This document shows, piece after piece, positions 8,522-17,630 of a stretch of 62,779 bases of DNA; positions within the stretch are counted from its first letter, which is position 1, and the number at the start of each line of letters is the position of its first letter. The translations under genes were made by a program, and so were the position numbers. A model generated the notes under the pieces. The model was given only the letters and a program-made list of their open reading frames with translations. It was not told the DNA's origin and made no database searches. The DNA is from an uncultured Prevotella sp. (GTDB taxonomy: Bacteria > Bacteroidota > Bacteroidia > Bacteroidales > Bacteroidaceae). The DNA is taken from assembly GCA_945869265.1 (NCBI GenBank), contig CAMBOI010000016.1, forward strand, positions 1 to 62,779, written 5' to 3'.

Positions 8522-9784
8522 ATGGCACAACCATTGGCAGAAAGATTGAGACCTCGGACGCTTGACGACTATATTGGTCAGAAGCATCTTGTAGGTGAGG
8601 GTGCGGTGCTTCGCAAGATGATCGAGGCAGGGCGCATCACCTCTTTTATATTATGGGGCCCGCCGGGTGTCGGCAAGACCACCTTGGCGCAGATAATAGC
8701 CAACAAGCTCGAGACGCCATTTTTCACACTCAGTGCAGTGACGAGTGGAGTGAAGGATGTGCGCGACGTGATTGAGAAGGCCCAGAAGGGGCGTTTCTTC
8801 AACGAGGCGTCACCCATTCTCTTCATCGACGAGATACATCGTTTCAGCAAGTCGCAACAGGACTCGCTTCTCGGAGCCGTAGAGAGGGGCATTGTCACTC
8901 TCATCGGAGCCACCACCGAGAATCCCTCCTTCGAGGTCATTCGTCCGTTGCTGTCGCGATGCCAGCTATATGTGCTCAAGTCGCTCGACAAGGACGATCT
9001 CCTGCAGTTGCTCGACCGTGCCATTCACACCGATGTGATGTTGCGTGAGCGACATATCGAACTCAAGGAGACCGCCGCCATGATACGCTATAGCGGCGGC
9101 GACGCGCGCAAGTTGCTCAACATCCTCGAACTTGTGGTTGAGGCTGCGCCCCAGGGGGATGTGGTTATAACAGACGAAATGGTGGTCAATCGCTTGCAGC
9201 AGAATCCCCTTGCCTACGACAAGGATGGCGAGATGCACTACGATATCATCTCGGCATTTATCAAGAGTATCAGGGGCAGCGACCCCGATGCCGCCCTCTA
9301 TTGGCTTGCACGCATGATTGAGGGAGGCGAGGACCCTAAGTTCATAGCCCGTCGCCTTGTGATTAGTGCCTCCGAGGACATCGGACTTGCCAATCCCAAT
9401 GCCCTCCTGCTTGCCAATGCCGCATTCGATGCCGTCAACAAGATAGGGTGGCCCGAGGGCAGGATTCCGCTTGCCGAGGCAACGGTTTATCTGGCTACGA
9501 GCGAGAAGAGCAACAGTGCCTATCTCGCCATCGACAAGGCACTCGACCTCGTGCGTCGCACCGGCAATCAACCCGTGCCTCTCCATCTGCGCAATGCCCC
9601 CACCAAGCTCATGGCCGACCTTGGCTATCACGATGGCTATCTCTATCCCCACGATTATCCCGGCCACTATGTTGCCCAGCAGTATATGCCGGATGCATTA
9701 AATGGACATCAGATATGGCAACCACAGCCGCACTCCGCTGCCGAGGCGAAGATCTTTGATAGAATTGAAAAATTTAAAAATTAA
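8522..9784 (+). CDS. rarA: Replication-associated recombination protein RarA/MgsA (AAA+ ATPase)
   Basis: A 420-residue clamp-loader-like AAA+ ATPase that acts at stalled replication forks and on single-stranded gaps. Walker A WGPPGVGKTT lies at residues 45-54; Walker B FIDEIHRFSKSQQD and the sensor region IGATTENPSFEV follow. The C-terminal tetramerisation part (DIISAFIKSIRGSDPDAALYW) is intact. The length is normal for the family. It is transcribed from its own promoter, and an 8-base-period repeat spans its stop codon and leads straight into the dehydrogenase start. Confidence 0.97.
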   Translation: MAQPLAERLRPRTLDDYIGQKHLVGEGAVLRKMIEAGRITSFILWGPPGVGKTTLAQIIANKLETPFFTLSAVTSGVKDVRDVIEKAQKGRFFNEASPILFIDEIHRFSKSQQDSLLGAVERGIVTLIGATTENPSFEVIRPLLSRCQLYVLKSLDKDDLLQLLDRAIHTDVMLRERHIELKETAAMIRYSGGDARKLLNILELVVEAAPQGDVVITDEMVVNRLQQNPLAYDKDGEMHYDIISAFIKSIRGSDPDAALYWLARMIEGGEDPKFIARRLVISASEDIGLANPNALLLANAAFDAVNKIGWPEGRIPLAEATVYLATSEKSNSAYLAIDKALDLVRRTGNQPVPLHLRNAPTKLMADLGYHDGYLYPHDYPGHYVAQQYMPDALNGHQIWQPQPHSAAEAKIFDRIEKFKN

Positions 9785-9818
9785 AAAATTAAAAAATTAA
9801 AATATTAAAGTATTAAAG
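9774..9818 (+). repeat. Octamer tandem repeat (ATTAAAAA type) between rarA and the dehydrogenase
   Basis: Five to six units of ATTAAAAA, ATTAAAAT, ATTAAAGT and ATTAAAGA cover the rarA stop codon and run up to the next ATG at 9820. The period is 8, not 7, but position and orientation are the same as in the heptamer tracts elsewhere. Confidence 0.88.
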
Positions 9819-9819
9819 A

Positions 9820-10773
9820 ATGAAGATTGTAGTATTAGATGGCTATGGAGTTAATCCTGGCGATCTGTCATGGGAAACTCTTGAGGCCCTCGGTGATGTG
9901 GAGGTATATCCACGCACCGCCCCGGAAGACGTTATCGACCGCTGTTTTAATGCGGAGATAATACTGACAAACAAAGTAGTGATTAACAAGCAAATCCTTG
10001 TGTCATTGCCACGCCTTAAGTACATCGGTGTCCTTGCCACAGGCTATAACGTCGTTGATGTTGACACGGCATCCGATCTCGACATCATCGTCACCAACAT
10101 TCCGGCATATAGCACCGACAGTGTGGTGCAGATGACATTTGCCCACATCCTTACGATGACCAACAGGGTGGAGCACTACACTCAACAGAACCGTAATGGC
10201 AGGTGGAGCTATAATCCCGACTTCGTTTATTGGGACACACCGCTTATCGAACTTGCCGGTAAGACGATGGGTATTGTCGGTCTTGGCAACATAGGCATGA
10301 AGGTAGCCCAGCTCGCGCGTTGTTTCGGTATGGAGGTATATGCCTTCACGAGCAAGGCGTCGTCCTTATTGCCCGAAGGCATACAGAAGACAACATTCGA
10401 GGGCCTGCTCTCTGTGAGCGACATCCTCTCTCTCCATTGTCCGCTCAACCGTTCTACTCGCGAGATGATCAATGCCTCATCCCTTGCCAAGATGAAAGAG
10501 GGCGCATTGCTCATCAACACCGGTCGTGGACCTTTGGTCAACGAGGCTGATGTGGCTGAGGCTCTGCGTAGCGGACATCTTGGCGGCTATGGTGCGGATG
10601 TGATGTGCCAGGAGCCCCCGGCTGAAGACAACCCGCTGTTCTCTGCCCCCAATGCCTATATCACCCCGCATATTGCTTGGGCTACATTCGAAGCTCGCAA
10701 GCGGCTTATTGCTATTGCCGTGGGCAACGTGAAGGCCTTCATCGACGGCAATCCTGTTAGTGTCGTAAATTAG
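9820..10773 (+). CDS. D-2-hydroxyacid dehydrogenase (glycerate dehydrogenase-like)
   Basis: A 317-residue NAD(P)-dependent enzyme interconverting a 2-oxo acid and a D-2-hydroxy acid. The nucleotide-binding loop GIVGLGNIG lies at residues 151-159. The family signatures INTGRGPLVNE and, near the end, the catalytic His in TPHIAWAT are present. It resembles hydroxypyruvate reductase/glycerate dehydrogenase (HprA-type) more than D-lactate or phosphoglycerate dehydrogenase, since no ACT domain follows. It is separated from rarA only by an octamer repeat. Its 3' end overlaps the convergent flippase gene by 17 bases. Confidence 0.92.
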   Translation: MKIVVLDGYGVNPGDLSWETLEALGDVEVYPRTAPEDVIDRCFNAEIILTNKVVINKQILVSLPRLKYIGVLATGYNVVDVDTASDLDIIVTNIPAYSTDSVVQMTFAHILTMTNRVEHYTQQNRNGRWSYNPDFVYWDTPLIELAGKTMGIVGLGNIGMKVAQLARCFGMEVYAFTSKASSLLPEGIQKTTFEGLLSVSDILSLHCPLNRSTREMINASSLAKMKEGALLINTGRGPLVNEADVAEALRSGHLGGYGADVMCQEPPAEDNPLFSAPNAYITPHIAWATFEARKRLIAIAVGNVKAFIDGNPVSVVN

Positions 10774-12226
10774 ATTTCAGGGATTTTGCGGAATATGCAG
10801 CGCAGATAGCGGTTATGCCTGTTCCTGTTGACCATCTTGTGACATCGTCAGGGATGTAGGTAGAGGCATACACCGCGCCCACCATTGCCACGTGCGATGC
10901 AAAGTATGTGATGAGTTTGCCGCTCTGTTTCAGTCCGTATCTGAAGTGCAGGCAAACGCTGTTGATAGTCAGTTCGGCGGCATAGGCCATCGTCAGTCCG
11001 ACACCCGTTCCCGTGAGTCCGCCGTATGTATATCCTGCTATCACTCCTGCTATAGTCATCAGGTAAGAGAGGCTTTCGAGACATATGTATATCCTTGAGT
11101 CGCCTTTCGCCAACATGACATAGCTCACCGGCAGGCATGCCGACTTGCACATCATCGTCAGGGCAGTGGCTTGCGCCATAGGAATGGCAGCATTAAACTT
11201 TTCGCTGAACAGCACTGGAACGATAGTGGGCAGCAGCAGTATGAAGACACACATCATAGGTGATATCAGAGTGAGCGACACCTCGGTTTGGTAGTTCACC
11301 AATTGGTTGATTTTGGTGATGTCGTTATTCACTGCCGACAGTCTTGGGTAGTAGTCGGATTCTAACGACGTAAAAAACAATCCTGCATAGGTGATGGCCA
11401 GCAGGTAACCCGCGTTATATAGTCCCACAGTGTCGAGGTCGGCCTTTACATTCAGGTATGCCCTGATTATCAGTTCCGATGCACTGCCTATAGCCATTGC
11501 CGTTACGAATGCCAACCCGATTCTAACCATTGGTCGTCCTTCGGCAATGAGTCTTTTCCATCTGCCATACCACATTCGCCAGTTGCCAATCCGTGGCTTA
11601 ACTGTCGCAAACGAGTAGAAGATCGTGGCAATCATGGTGACCATGGCTATGAGCCCGATGATAGGCACGATGGCAGCCTGGTTGAAGAAATATAGTAGGG
11701 GAGCTGTGATCACCAATGCTCCGAATGCAGTTATCATCTGTATCACCGCCAATGCCTTCAGTCTGTGCAGTCCCTTCAGTATGGCTGTCTCTCCGGCAGT
11801 GATTGCCATCAGGGCCAATGAGGGAGAGAGAAGCAGATAGTGCAGCGAGTGGTCTCCCCACGTGAAGGTCAGTTTGTCAATCCACTTGCTCGACAGGGCG
11901 CATATCGCCATTCCTGTCAATGCAGCCAACAGCGACCATGCCCTTATGATGGCGGCATATCTCTCTATTCCAGCCTGGTCGCCTCTTTCCTTGCACGCGG
12001 CAATTTCCCTGACACCGCTATACGCAAGTCCCATACTTGTAGCTTGTGATAAGAATATGACCGTAGAATTGAGCAGCGACATCATCCCCATACCCATAGT
12101 GCCGAGCAAGAGGGCGGTAATCTTGTTGCGTATGACTCCAGTCATCACGCTTATTCCCTGGATACTGCCAAATATTCCGGTGTATTTTACAATTTGGGTA
12201 TATATGTTATTATTATTGCTGTCCAT
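10757..12226 (-). CDS. O-antigen/polysaccharide flippase (Wzx-like, MOP superfamily)
   Basis: A 489-residue integral membrane protein with about 12-14 hydrophobic segments, expected to flip undecaprenyl-linked oligosaccharides across the inner membrane. The N-terminus has the pattern KYTGIFGSIQGISVMTGVIRNKITALLLG, as in O-antigen translocases of Bacteroidetes. It diverges from a family 2 glycosyltransferase across a 50-base spacer; the two may form a small glycan module separate from the large locus on the right. No clear promoter is seen between them. Confidence 0.88.
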   Translation of the reverse strand: MDSNNNNIYTQIVKYTGIFGSIQGISVMTGVIRNKITALLLGTMGMGMMSLLNSTVIFLSQATSMGLAYSGVREIAACKERGDQAGIERYAAIIRAWSLLAALTGMAICALSSKWIDKLTFTWGDHSLHYLLLSPSLALMAITAGETAILKGLHRLKALAVIQMITAFGALVITAPLLYFFNQAAIVPIIGLIAMVTMIATIFYSFATVKPRIGNWRMWYGRWKRLIAEGRPMVRIGLAFVTAMAIGSASELIIRAYLNVKADLDTVGLYNAGYLLAITYAGLFFTSLESDYYPRLSAVNNDITKINQLVNYQTEVSLTLISPMMCVFILLLPTIVPVLFSEKFNAAIPMAQATALTMMCKSACLPVSYVMLAKGDSRIYICLESLSYLMTIAGVIAGYTYGGLTGTGVGLTMAYAAELTINSVCLHFRYGLKQSGKLITYFASHVAMVGAVYASTYIPDDVTRWSTGTGITAICAAYSAKSLKSNLRH

Positions 12227-12276
12227 ACAATAAATAACGCATTCTCACGTTTTTTATTATATAATATTATGTGAAT

Positions 12277-13260
12277 ATGGAAAAAAAAGATACTCAATCA
12301 CTTCCGATAGTAAGTTTTATCATTGTTTATCACAATGAGGATGTCGATGTGCTTTGCCGGTGTATCGACAGTGTCCTCGCCCTGTCCCTCAGCCGTTCCG
12401 AGAGGGAGTTGATAATTGTTGACGATGGTTCCGACTATAGTCCGATGAACGAACTCCTGCGTTATGGCGACGACATCATCTATGTGCGCAAGCCCCATGG
12501 CGGCAAGAGCACGGCTCGCAATCTTGGCATCTCAGTGTCTGTTGGCAATTACATCCAGTTTGTCGATGCCGCCGACTCTCTTGTGCCTTCAGCCTATGAG
12601 CGTTGTCTTGATGTGGTGAGATATAATTCGCCCGACGCAGTGTTGTTTGACATCTGCCAATCGCTTCAGGCCAACGACGTCAACTTATCCGAGCCTCTGG
12701 GACCTGTGGGCGGTGCTGAGTATATGCGTCACACCAATCTCCGTGCCCGGGCGTCGGGTTATGTCTTCAGCAGGGCGATACTTCATGACTTGCGCTTCAC
12801 ACCTTATATTATTAATGAGGATGAGGAGTTCACACCCCAACTCATCCTTCGTTGCGAACGCCTGTTCCATCTTGGGGTGAAGGCTTATTGTATTAGCGAA
12901 CAAGGGACAAAGCTCTCACCGTCGAATGACATTAAGTTCAACCTGCGCACGCTCGACGATGCCGAACAAGTCATCATGCGCCTTTTCCGTCTCAGCGAGC
13001 GTCTGCCCCATGCCGACCGCATAGCCCTTCGCCGTAAGGTTGACCAACTCACGATGGATTATCTTCTCAATACCATCTACACAACCCGTTCGCTCAAGAA
13101 TCTGCGCGAGCGCATTTCTCGCCTTGAGCCCCTTGGCCTCTTCCCCTTGCCCGACCGTTCCTACACCAAGCGCTACAGTTTATATCGCCGCATGCTCAAC
13201 AACAGCATAGGCCAGCGCTTGCTTATTGTCGCACCACAATTCGGAAGATTTGCTGTCTAA
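12277..13260 (+). CDS. Glycosyltransferase family 2 (GT-A fold)
   Basis: A 327-residue inverting glycosyltransferase. The N-terminal GT-A core shows VSFIIVYHNED, IVDDGSD and, further on, KPHGGKSTARNLGISVSVG with the metal-binding region FVDAAD in place of the usual DxD. The start is placed at the ATG 12277; a GTG six bases upstream is also possible. No membrane segment is present. The stop codon lies in the stem of the terminator that ends the gene. Confidence 0.9.
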   Translation: MEKKDTQSLPIVSFIIVYHNEDVDVLCRCIDSVLALSLSRSERELIIVDDGSDYSPMNELLRYGDDIIYVRKPHGGKSTARNLGISVSVGNYIQFVDAADSLVPSAYERCLDVVRYNSPDAVLFDICQSLQANDVNLSEPLGPVGGAEYMRHTNLRARASGYVFSRAILHDLRFTPYIINEDEEFTPQLILRCERLFHLGVKAYCISEQGTKLSPSNDIKFNLRTLDDAEQVIMRLFRLSERLPHADRIALRRKVDQLTMDYLLNTIYTTRSLKNLRERISRLEPLGLFPLPDRSYTKRYSLYRRMLNNSIGQRLLIVAPQFGRFAV

Positions 13261-13280
13261 ATCTTCCGAGGTTTTTATTT
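13242..13280 (+). terminator. Intrinsic terminator overlapping the GT2 stop codon
   Basis: CGGAAGATTT (13242-13251) pairs perfectly with AAATCTTCCG (13259-13268) around a 7-base loop and is followed by AGGTTTTTATTTT. The TAA stop (13258-13260) is partly in the stem. The minus-strand TPR gene ends at 13275, so the hairpin may serve both strands. Confidence 0.85.
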
Positions 13281-14948
13281 TCCGTATTTCTCAATCAAGA
13301 CGTCGGCCTGGGCATCGCCGAGATCCTTTGCCTTGAGGAGATTGCCAACACCCTGCACCTTGTCGCCCTTGAGACATTGGGCGAGACCGAGGAAGAGATA
13401 ACCGTCACTGGAGTCGGGGAAGAGACGTATGCACTCCGAGGCTGTCTCGATGGCTTGGTCGAGCAGGTGAACCCTTATCTGCAACGAGGCTTTCTCCGAA
13501 CGATAGAGCAGGATGTCGGGCGACTTGTCGATGGCCTTGTCGAGGTCGTTGAGAGCCTGCTGGAAGAGGCGCGCCTTCACCTCTACCTGAGAGCGGATAT
13601 AATAGAACTCACTGTTGACCTGGGATATCATGAGATTCTCGTATTCATTGTAGTCGTTGACGGCAAGGCGATATTTGCCCGACTCGGCGAGAGCCTGCGC
13701 GCGGGCGTAGATATACGGAGCTGCCTCCTTGAGATAGGGCTTGGAGAACGTAGCCACGGCACTGTCGAGAAGGGCGAGACAGGCGGTGGTGTCGTTGAGT
13801 TGCTCCTTGCAGCGGGCTGCGCCATAGAAACATTCGGCTGTGCGACCGCCCTTGCCGATGACATCCTGGAAGGCGGCATAGGAGTCGGCATATCTCTTGC
13901 ACGCAAAGAGCAGTTGGGCCTTCTGGGTGAGATAGGGCAGTTGGGGGTCGAGGGCAACAGCCTGTTCGGCCTGTTCGAGGGCTTGCTCGTAGGACCATGC
14001 ATGCGACGCACTGTCGTAGAAGTAGATGAGGTTCTGATACATCATCTTGGCATAGTTGTAGCGAGCCTCCGCCTTGTCGGTGGCATTGTCGATGGCGAGT
14101 TTCATGTATTTGTCGGCCTCGGGATAGTTGTCCTGTGCCGCCATAATCTGAGCCTTGTAGCTATAGCCGTCGGGAGCCTGTGGGAACTTGGCAATGAAGT
14201 CGTCAACCAAGCCTACAAAGCTCTGGGCATCGCCCAATGTGCTGGCGAGATAGAGAGTGAGAATGGCCTGGTCGAGTTCGTCGGGAAGGTCTTTCTTGAT
14301 GGATGTGGCTTTGAGAGCGGGGTCGTTGAGACTCAGTCCCGTCATCTTCAGACCGGTGGCAAAGGCAGCGCCGACGGCATATTGCGTGGTGTTGTCGTCG
14401 GAGGATGACTGCTGCTGTATGCCCACGACCTCGCCATTGGCGTTGAGGTAGGGGCAGCCGACGGTGTTTTCGGGGGCAGTGGCTTCGAGGGTGTAATAGT
14501 CGTAGTCGTTCTGCACCTTCTGCACCGACTTCACCTTTGCGGCGGTGCAACTATATGCGTTCTTGGCATTGTAGGGCAGCAGCCACAGCGAGGTGTTCTC
14601 AACGGCGGCAGGGGCAGTGCGCAGTGTCTGGCACTTGGTGGCATCCACCCTGAACTTGGCGATGTCATACACGTCGTTGGCACCGATGATGCTTTTCACC
14701 TCGTATTCCTTGCCCATGGCGTCGATGACGACTGCCTTGGCGGCACCGCGGAAGGGGGTGTAGCTGCTGACGGCAACTCCGTCGGCTGTGATGAAAAAGC
14801 CATTGCCACTGCCGATGAGACTACCGTCGGCATTGAATGTCTTTAGTGTGAACACGGCCTTTGAGGCCTTCTTTACCCATTTGTCCGGTTGGGCATTTAC
14901 CATGCAGCACACGCAGGCTGCAAATAATATCATAATAATCTTCTTCAT
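13275..14948 (-). CDS. Exported TPR protein with degenerate trypsin-like domain
   Basis: A 557-residue protein with a signal peptide (MKKIIMILFAACVCCMVNA, cleavage about residue 19). Residues 25-190 resemble a trypsin-like S1C/DegP fold (SGNGFFITADGVAVSSYTPF, then DVYDIAKFRVD). However, the position where DegP-type enzymes have His (AxHV) reads SSYTPF, and no GNSGGP serine loop is found (TVGCPYLNANGEVVG instead), so proteolysis is unlikely. The rest (about 230-557) is a chain of tetratricopeptide repeats. It is probably a periplasmic binding or scaffold protein. It is the last gene of the dnaN-to-recN group, 6 bases from recN. Confidence 0.83.
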   Translation of the reverse strand: MKKIIMILFAACVCCMVNAQPDKWVKKASKAVFTLKTFNADGSLIGSGNGFFITADGVAVSSYTPFRGAAKAVVIDAMGKEYEVKSIIGANDVYDIAKFRVDATKCQTLRTAPAAVENTSLWLLPYNAKNAYSCTAAKVKSVQKVQNDYDYYTLEATAPENTVGCPYLNANGEVVGIQQQSSSDDNTTQYAVGAAFATGLKMTGLSLNDPALKATSIKKDLPDELDQAILTLYLASTLGDAQSFVGLVDDFIAKFPQAPDGYSYKAQIMAAQDNYPEADKYMKLAIDNATDKAEARYNYAKMMYQNLIYFYDSASHAWSYEQALEQAEQAVALDPQLPYLTQKAQLLFACKRYADSYAAFQDVIGKGGRTAECFYGAARCKEQLNDTTACLALLDSAVATFSKPYLKEAAPYIYARAQALAESGKYRLAVNDYNEYENLMISQVNSEFYYIRSQVEVKARLFQQALNDLDKAIDKSPDILLYRSEKASLQIRVHLLDQAIETASECIRLFPDSSDGYLFLGLAQCLKGDKVQGVGNLLKAKDLGDAQADVLIEKYGK

Positions 14949-14954
14949 ATAATA

Positions 14955-14991
14955 TTAATTCCTAATTCCTAATTCCTCATTCCTAATCCCC
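14955..14991 (-). repeat. Heptamer tandem repeat (GGAATTA) at the recN 3' end
   Basis: Five units of TAATTCC/TCATTCC/TAATCCC on the plus strand (GGAATTA in the coding direction) encode the last residues of RecN (LGIRNEELGIRN), including the stop codon. The next gene starts 6 bases later. Confidence 0.88.
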
Positions 14992-16643
14992 AGCAGCGCC
15001 TTAGCATTGCTGATCGCCGCCTCGGTGATGTCGCTGCCGCTGAGCATCTGGGCAATCTCGTTGACGCGCTCGTCGGGAGAGAGCACTTGCATGCGACTGA
15101 CGGTGCCGTCGGCGGTGTCTTCCTTATATACCTTATAATGAGTGGCTCCGAGGGCTGCAATCTGGGGCAGGTGGGTGATGCTTATCACCTGGCGCTCCTT
15201 GTCGCCCATCTCCTTCATTATCTGTGCCATCTTCTCGGCAATCTTACCACTCACACCCGTGTCGATCTCGTCGAAGATGATAGTGGGCAGTTTGACAGCT
15301 CCGCTTATCATTGCCTTCAGCGACAGCATAAGACGTGCAATCTCGCCGCCCGACGCTACCTGCGCCACTTGTTGCAGGGAGCCGTTCTTGTTGGCACTGA
15401 AGAGGAAGTCGATGGTGTCCTGACCGTTGGCATTGGGGATGCATCGGGTTAACTGTATCTCGAAGCGTACGTTGGGCATTCCCAGCGACACGAGGCGCTG
15501 CATCACTTCGGCCTGTATGCCCTTGGCGGCTTTGGCTCGCTTGGCAGTCAGGGTGTCAGCCAGTCGGCAGCATTTAGCCGTGGCCTTGTCAACCTCGCCC
15601 TGAAGCTGAAGCAGACGGTCGTCGATATTCTCGATGTCGCCCAACTTGCGCTTGAGGTCGTCGCGCATGGCGATGAGCTCGCCAACGCTCTCCGCGTGAT
15701 ATTTCTTTTCGAGGTCGTAGATCTTGTCGAGACGGCTGTTGACCATGTCGAGGTCGGAAGGATTGAAATCCACCTCTCCCAACTGGCTGCTTATCTCCTG
15801 GGCGATGTCCTTGAGTTCGATATATGCCGACTCCATGCGCGATGACAGTTCGCCGGCGATGGGCAGCACGTTTGCCACCTGACTGAGTGAGGTGCGGGCA
15901 GAGCGCAGACGGGTGATGACGCCAGTGTCGTCGTCAGAGAGCGAGTTGTCGGCATCATAGAGTGCCGACTTGATCTCCTCGGAGTGGCTCATGCGCTCAG
16001 CCTTCTGTTCGAGGTCCTCCTGCTCGCCATCCACAAGGCGGGCGGCATCGAGTTCGTCATACTGATACTGCATGAAGTCGGCCTGGCTGCGGTTGTTCTC
16101 TATCTCATCCTTCACTCGCTTGAGCTCCCTCTCCTTGTCCTTCATCTCGGTATATGCAGAGCGATACTTATCCAATTCGTAGTGGTCGTTGGCTATGATG
16201 TCAATCACGCTGAGCTGGAAGTCCTGGCGACCGAGAAGCAGGTTCTGGTGCTGGCTATGCACGTCGATGAGACTCTCGCCCAACTCCTTGAGAAGGGATA
16301 GGGGCACGGGCGTGTCGTTGATGAAAGCGCGGCTCTTGCCGGCGGCGGTTATCTCGCGGCGCACTATGCAGTCGGCGGCATCATAGTCGATGTCGTTGTC
16401 GGTGAAGAACGACTGCATGTCGTCATATCGGGTGAGGTCGAAGTGTGCCTCCACGATACATCTGTCGGCACCTGAGCGAATCATCTTGGAGTCGGCACGC
16501 TGCCCCTTGAGCAGTCCGATGGCTCCGAGCACGATGCTCTTTCCGGCTCCTGTCTCGCCAGTGATGACTGAGAAGCCGGGGAAGAGGTCGATGTCGAGTT
16601 CCTCGATAATCGTGAAATTCCGTATGTATAAATGTCTAATCAT
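14955..16643 (-). CDS. recN: DNA repair protein RecN (SMC-like ATPase)
   Basis: A 562-residue SMC-family protein of double-strand-break repair. Walker A GETGAGKS lies at residues 29-36 after the typical N-terminus MIRHLYIRNFTIIEELDIDL. Coiled-coil arms occupy roughly 155-370. The C-terminal ATPase part has the signature VASGGEIARLMLSLK and Walker B TIIFDEIDTGVSG. The reading frame stays open far upstream into porD, but the ATG at 16643 is the conserved start. The final 12 residues are encoded by a heptamer repeat and are not expected in other RecN proteins. Confidence 0.96.
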   Translation of the reverse strand: MIRHLYIRNFTIIEELDIDLFPGFSVITGETGAGKSIVLGAIGLLKGQRADSKMIRSGADRCIVEAHFDLTRYDDMQSFFTDNDIDYDAADCIVRREITAAGKSRAFINDTPVPLSLLKELGESLIDVHSQHQNLLLGRQDFQLSVIDIIANDHYELDKYRSAYTEMKDKERELKRVKDEIENNRSQADFMQYQYDELDAARLVDGEQEDLEQKAERMSHSEEIKSALYDADNSLSDDDTGVITRLRSARTSLSQVANVLPIAGELSSRMESAYIELKDIAQEISSQLGEVDFNPSDLDMVNSRLDKIYDLEKKYHAESVGELIAMRDDLKRKLGDIENIDDRLLQLQGEVDKATAKCCRLADTLTAKRAKAAKGIQAEVMQRLVSLGMPNVRFEIQLTRCIPNANGQDTIDFLFSANKNGSLQQVAQVASGGEIARLMLSLKAMISGAVKLPTIIFDEIDTGVSGKIAEKMAQIMKEMGDKERQVISITHLPQIAALGATHYKVYKEDTADGTVSRMQVLSPDERVNEIAQMLSGSDITEAAISNAKALLGIRNEELGIRN

Positions 16644-16648
16644 TTTTT

Positions 16649-17563
16649 TTATTTCCTTACTTTCTCCCACGCGTCGTTTTGCGAAGCGTTGATGGATGAG
16701 AGGATATCGTAAATTGACTCTTTTTCCTTTTGCGTGCCCTTGCCCTTGTATATGTTTGCGAGTTCGTCGCGCTTGTAGTCGGTCCATATTTGGGGTAGCA
16801 GGCTGAGCGGTTTGTTGGAATGTGCCACCTTGAGACCTTCCTCCAAGGCGGTGGATATGTTGGTGCGCCCTCGCTCCACGTTGTTGGCCATCTCGTCGAG
16901 ACCCTTGCGGTAGTAGTCGTACTGCAACTGGCGGAAGGGCTTCATGCCCTCGTCGAGATAGTCGTTGATGATGGCGAAACGGTTGCGACTGTCGTCGAAG
17001 GCCTTCCAGCCGGGGAAGGTGAGGTTCTGGGCGTTGTTGGTGAGGTTCATGCAACGCTGTAGTATGTCGGTGCCGCCAAGGGGCGAGAAGCTGTCGAGGT
17101 CGAGACCGATGATGAGGTAGGCATAATATGCCATGAGGGCGGTGAGCTGGTGGTCGATCATCTCCTCGTTGAAGTTGAGTTGGTCGAATTCGGCGTATTC
17201 GAAGTTGAAATTGTTGTCGGTGTTGTTATAGAGGGTTGTGGTGTATTGGGAGTTATATACGGGTCGGTTGGCCTGGATGAGCGCAGTACACTCGAATGTG
17301 TTGGACATCTTGTCATACTTGTTGACGGTGATGTTGAAGTTGCATACTATCCTTTCGTTTTTCTGAAACTGTAATTCGGTCCATTGGCGGTCGTTGACAA
17401 ACTGCTCGAGGTTTTGTTGCAGGTTGTCGAATACACTTTTGTCGGTCACGCCCACTTTCTGGGTGTTAATATTTATCTTTGCCTGCAACTCCTGCGCCAT
17501 GCAGTTGAAGCAGACAAAGCCTCCTAATATCAGCGAAAGAATGTATATCTTTATATATCTCAT
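16649..17563 (-). CDS. porD: PorD / DUF4835 family protein (type IX secretion accessory)
   Basis: A 304-residue exported protein with a signal peptide ending near CMAQ (residue 24). The body matches the DUF4835 family: QELQAKININTQKVGVTD at the mature N-terminus, then NFEYAEFDQLNFNEEMIDHQLTALMAYYAY in the middle. DUF4835/PorD proteins are annotated with the type IX secretion system of Bacteroidetes; the exact role is unclear. It lies between coaBC and recN in a conserved order, 5 bases from recN. The start codon follows a heptamer-repeat tract directly. Confidence 0.88.
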   Translation of the reverse strand: MRYIKIYILSLILGGFVCFNCMAQELQAKININTQKVGVTDKSVFDNLQQNLEQFVNDRQWTELQFQKNERIVCNFNITVNKYDKMSNTFECTALIQANRPVYNSQYTTTLYNNTDNNFNFEYAEFDQLNFNEEMIDHQLTALMAYYAYLIIGLDLDSFSPLGGTDILQRCMNLTNNAQNLTFPGWKAFDDSRNRFAIINDYLDEGMKPFRQLQYDYYRKGLDEMANNVERGRTNISTALEEGLKVAHSNKPLSLLPQIWTDYKRDELANIYKGKGTQKEKESIYDILSSINASQNDAWEKVRK

Positions 17564-17630
17564 TCCTAATCCCTCATCCCTAATCCCTAATTCCTAATTC
17601 CTCATTCCTAATTCCTAATTCCTAATTCCC
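17564..17630 (-). repeat. Heptamer tandem repeat (GGAATTA/GGGATTA/GGAATGA) between coaBC and porD
   Basis: About nine 7-base units fill the spacer. In the coding direction they read GGAATTA, GGAATGA, GGGATTA and GGGATGA. The end of coaBC (ELGIRN and the TAG stop, 17608-17610) is encoded in it, and the porD ATG abuts it. Confidence 0.92.

Noticed and set aside
13377..14408. 343-residue open frame on the plus strand
   Set aside because: It lies opposite the TPR/protease-like gene, which has a signal peptide and clear repeats; the plus-strand product is low-complexity Gly/Val/Glu-rich shadow sequence.
16644..17054. Long N-terminal extension of RecN into porD
   Set aside because: The frame is open, but the extension is Arg/Gln/His-rich shadow of porD. 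RecN proteins begin with MIRHLYIRNF, and the ATG there is 5 bases from porD.
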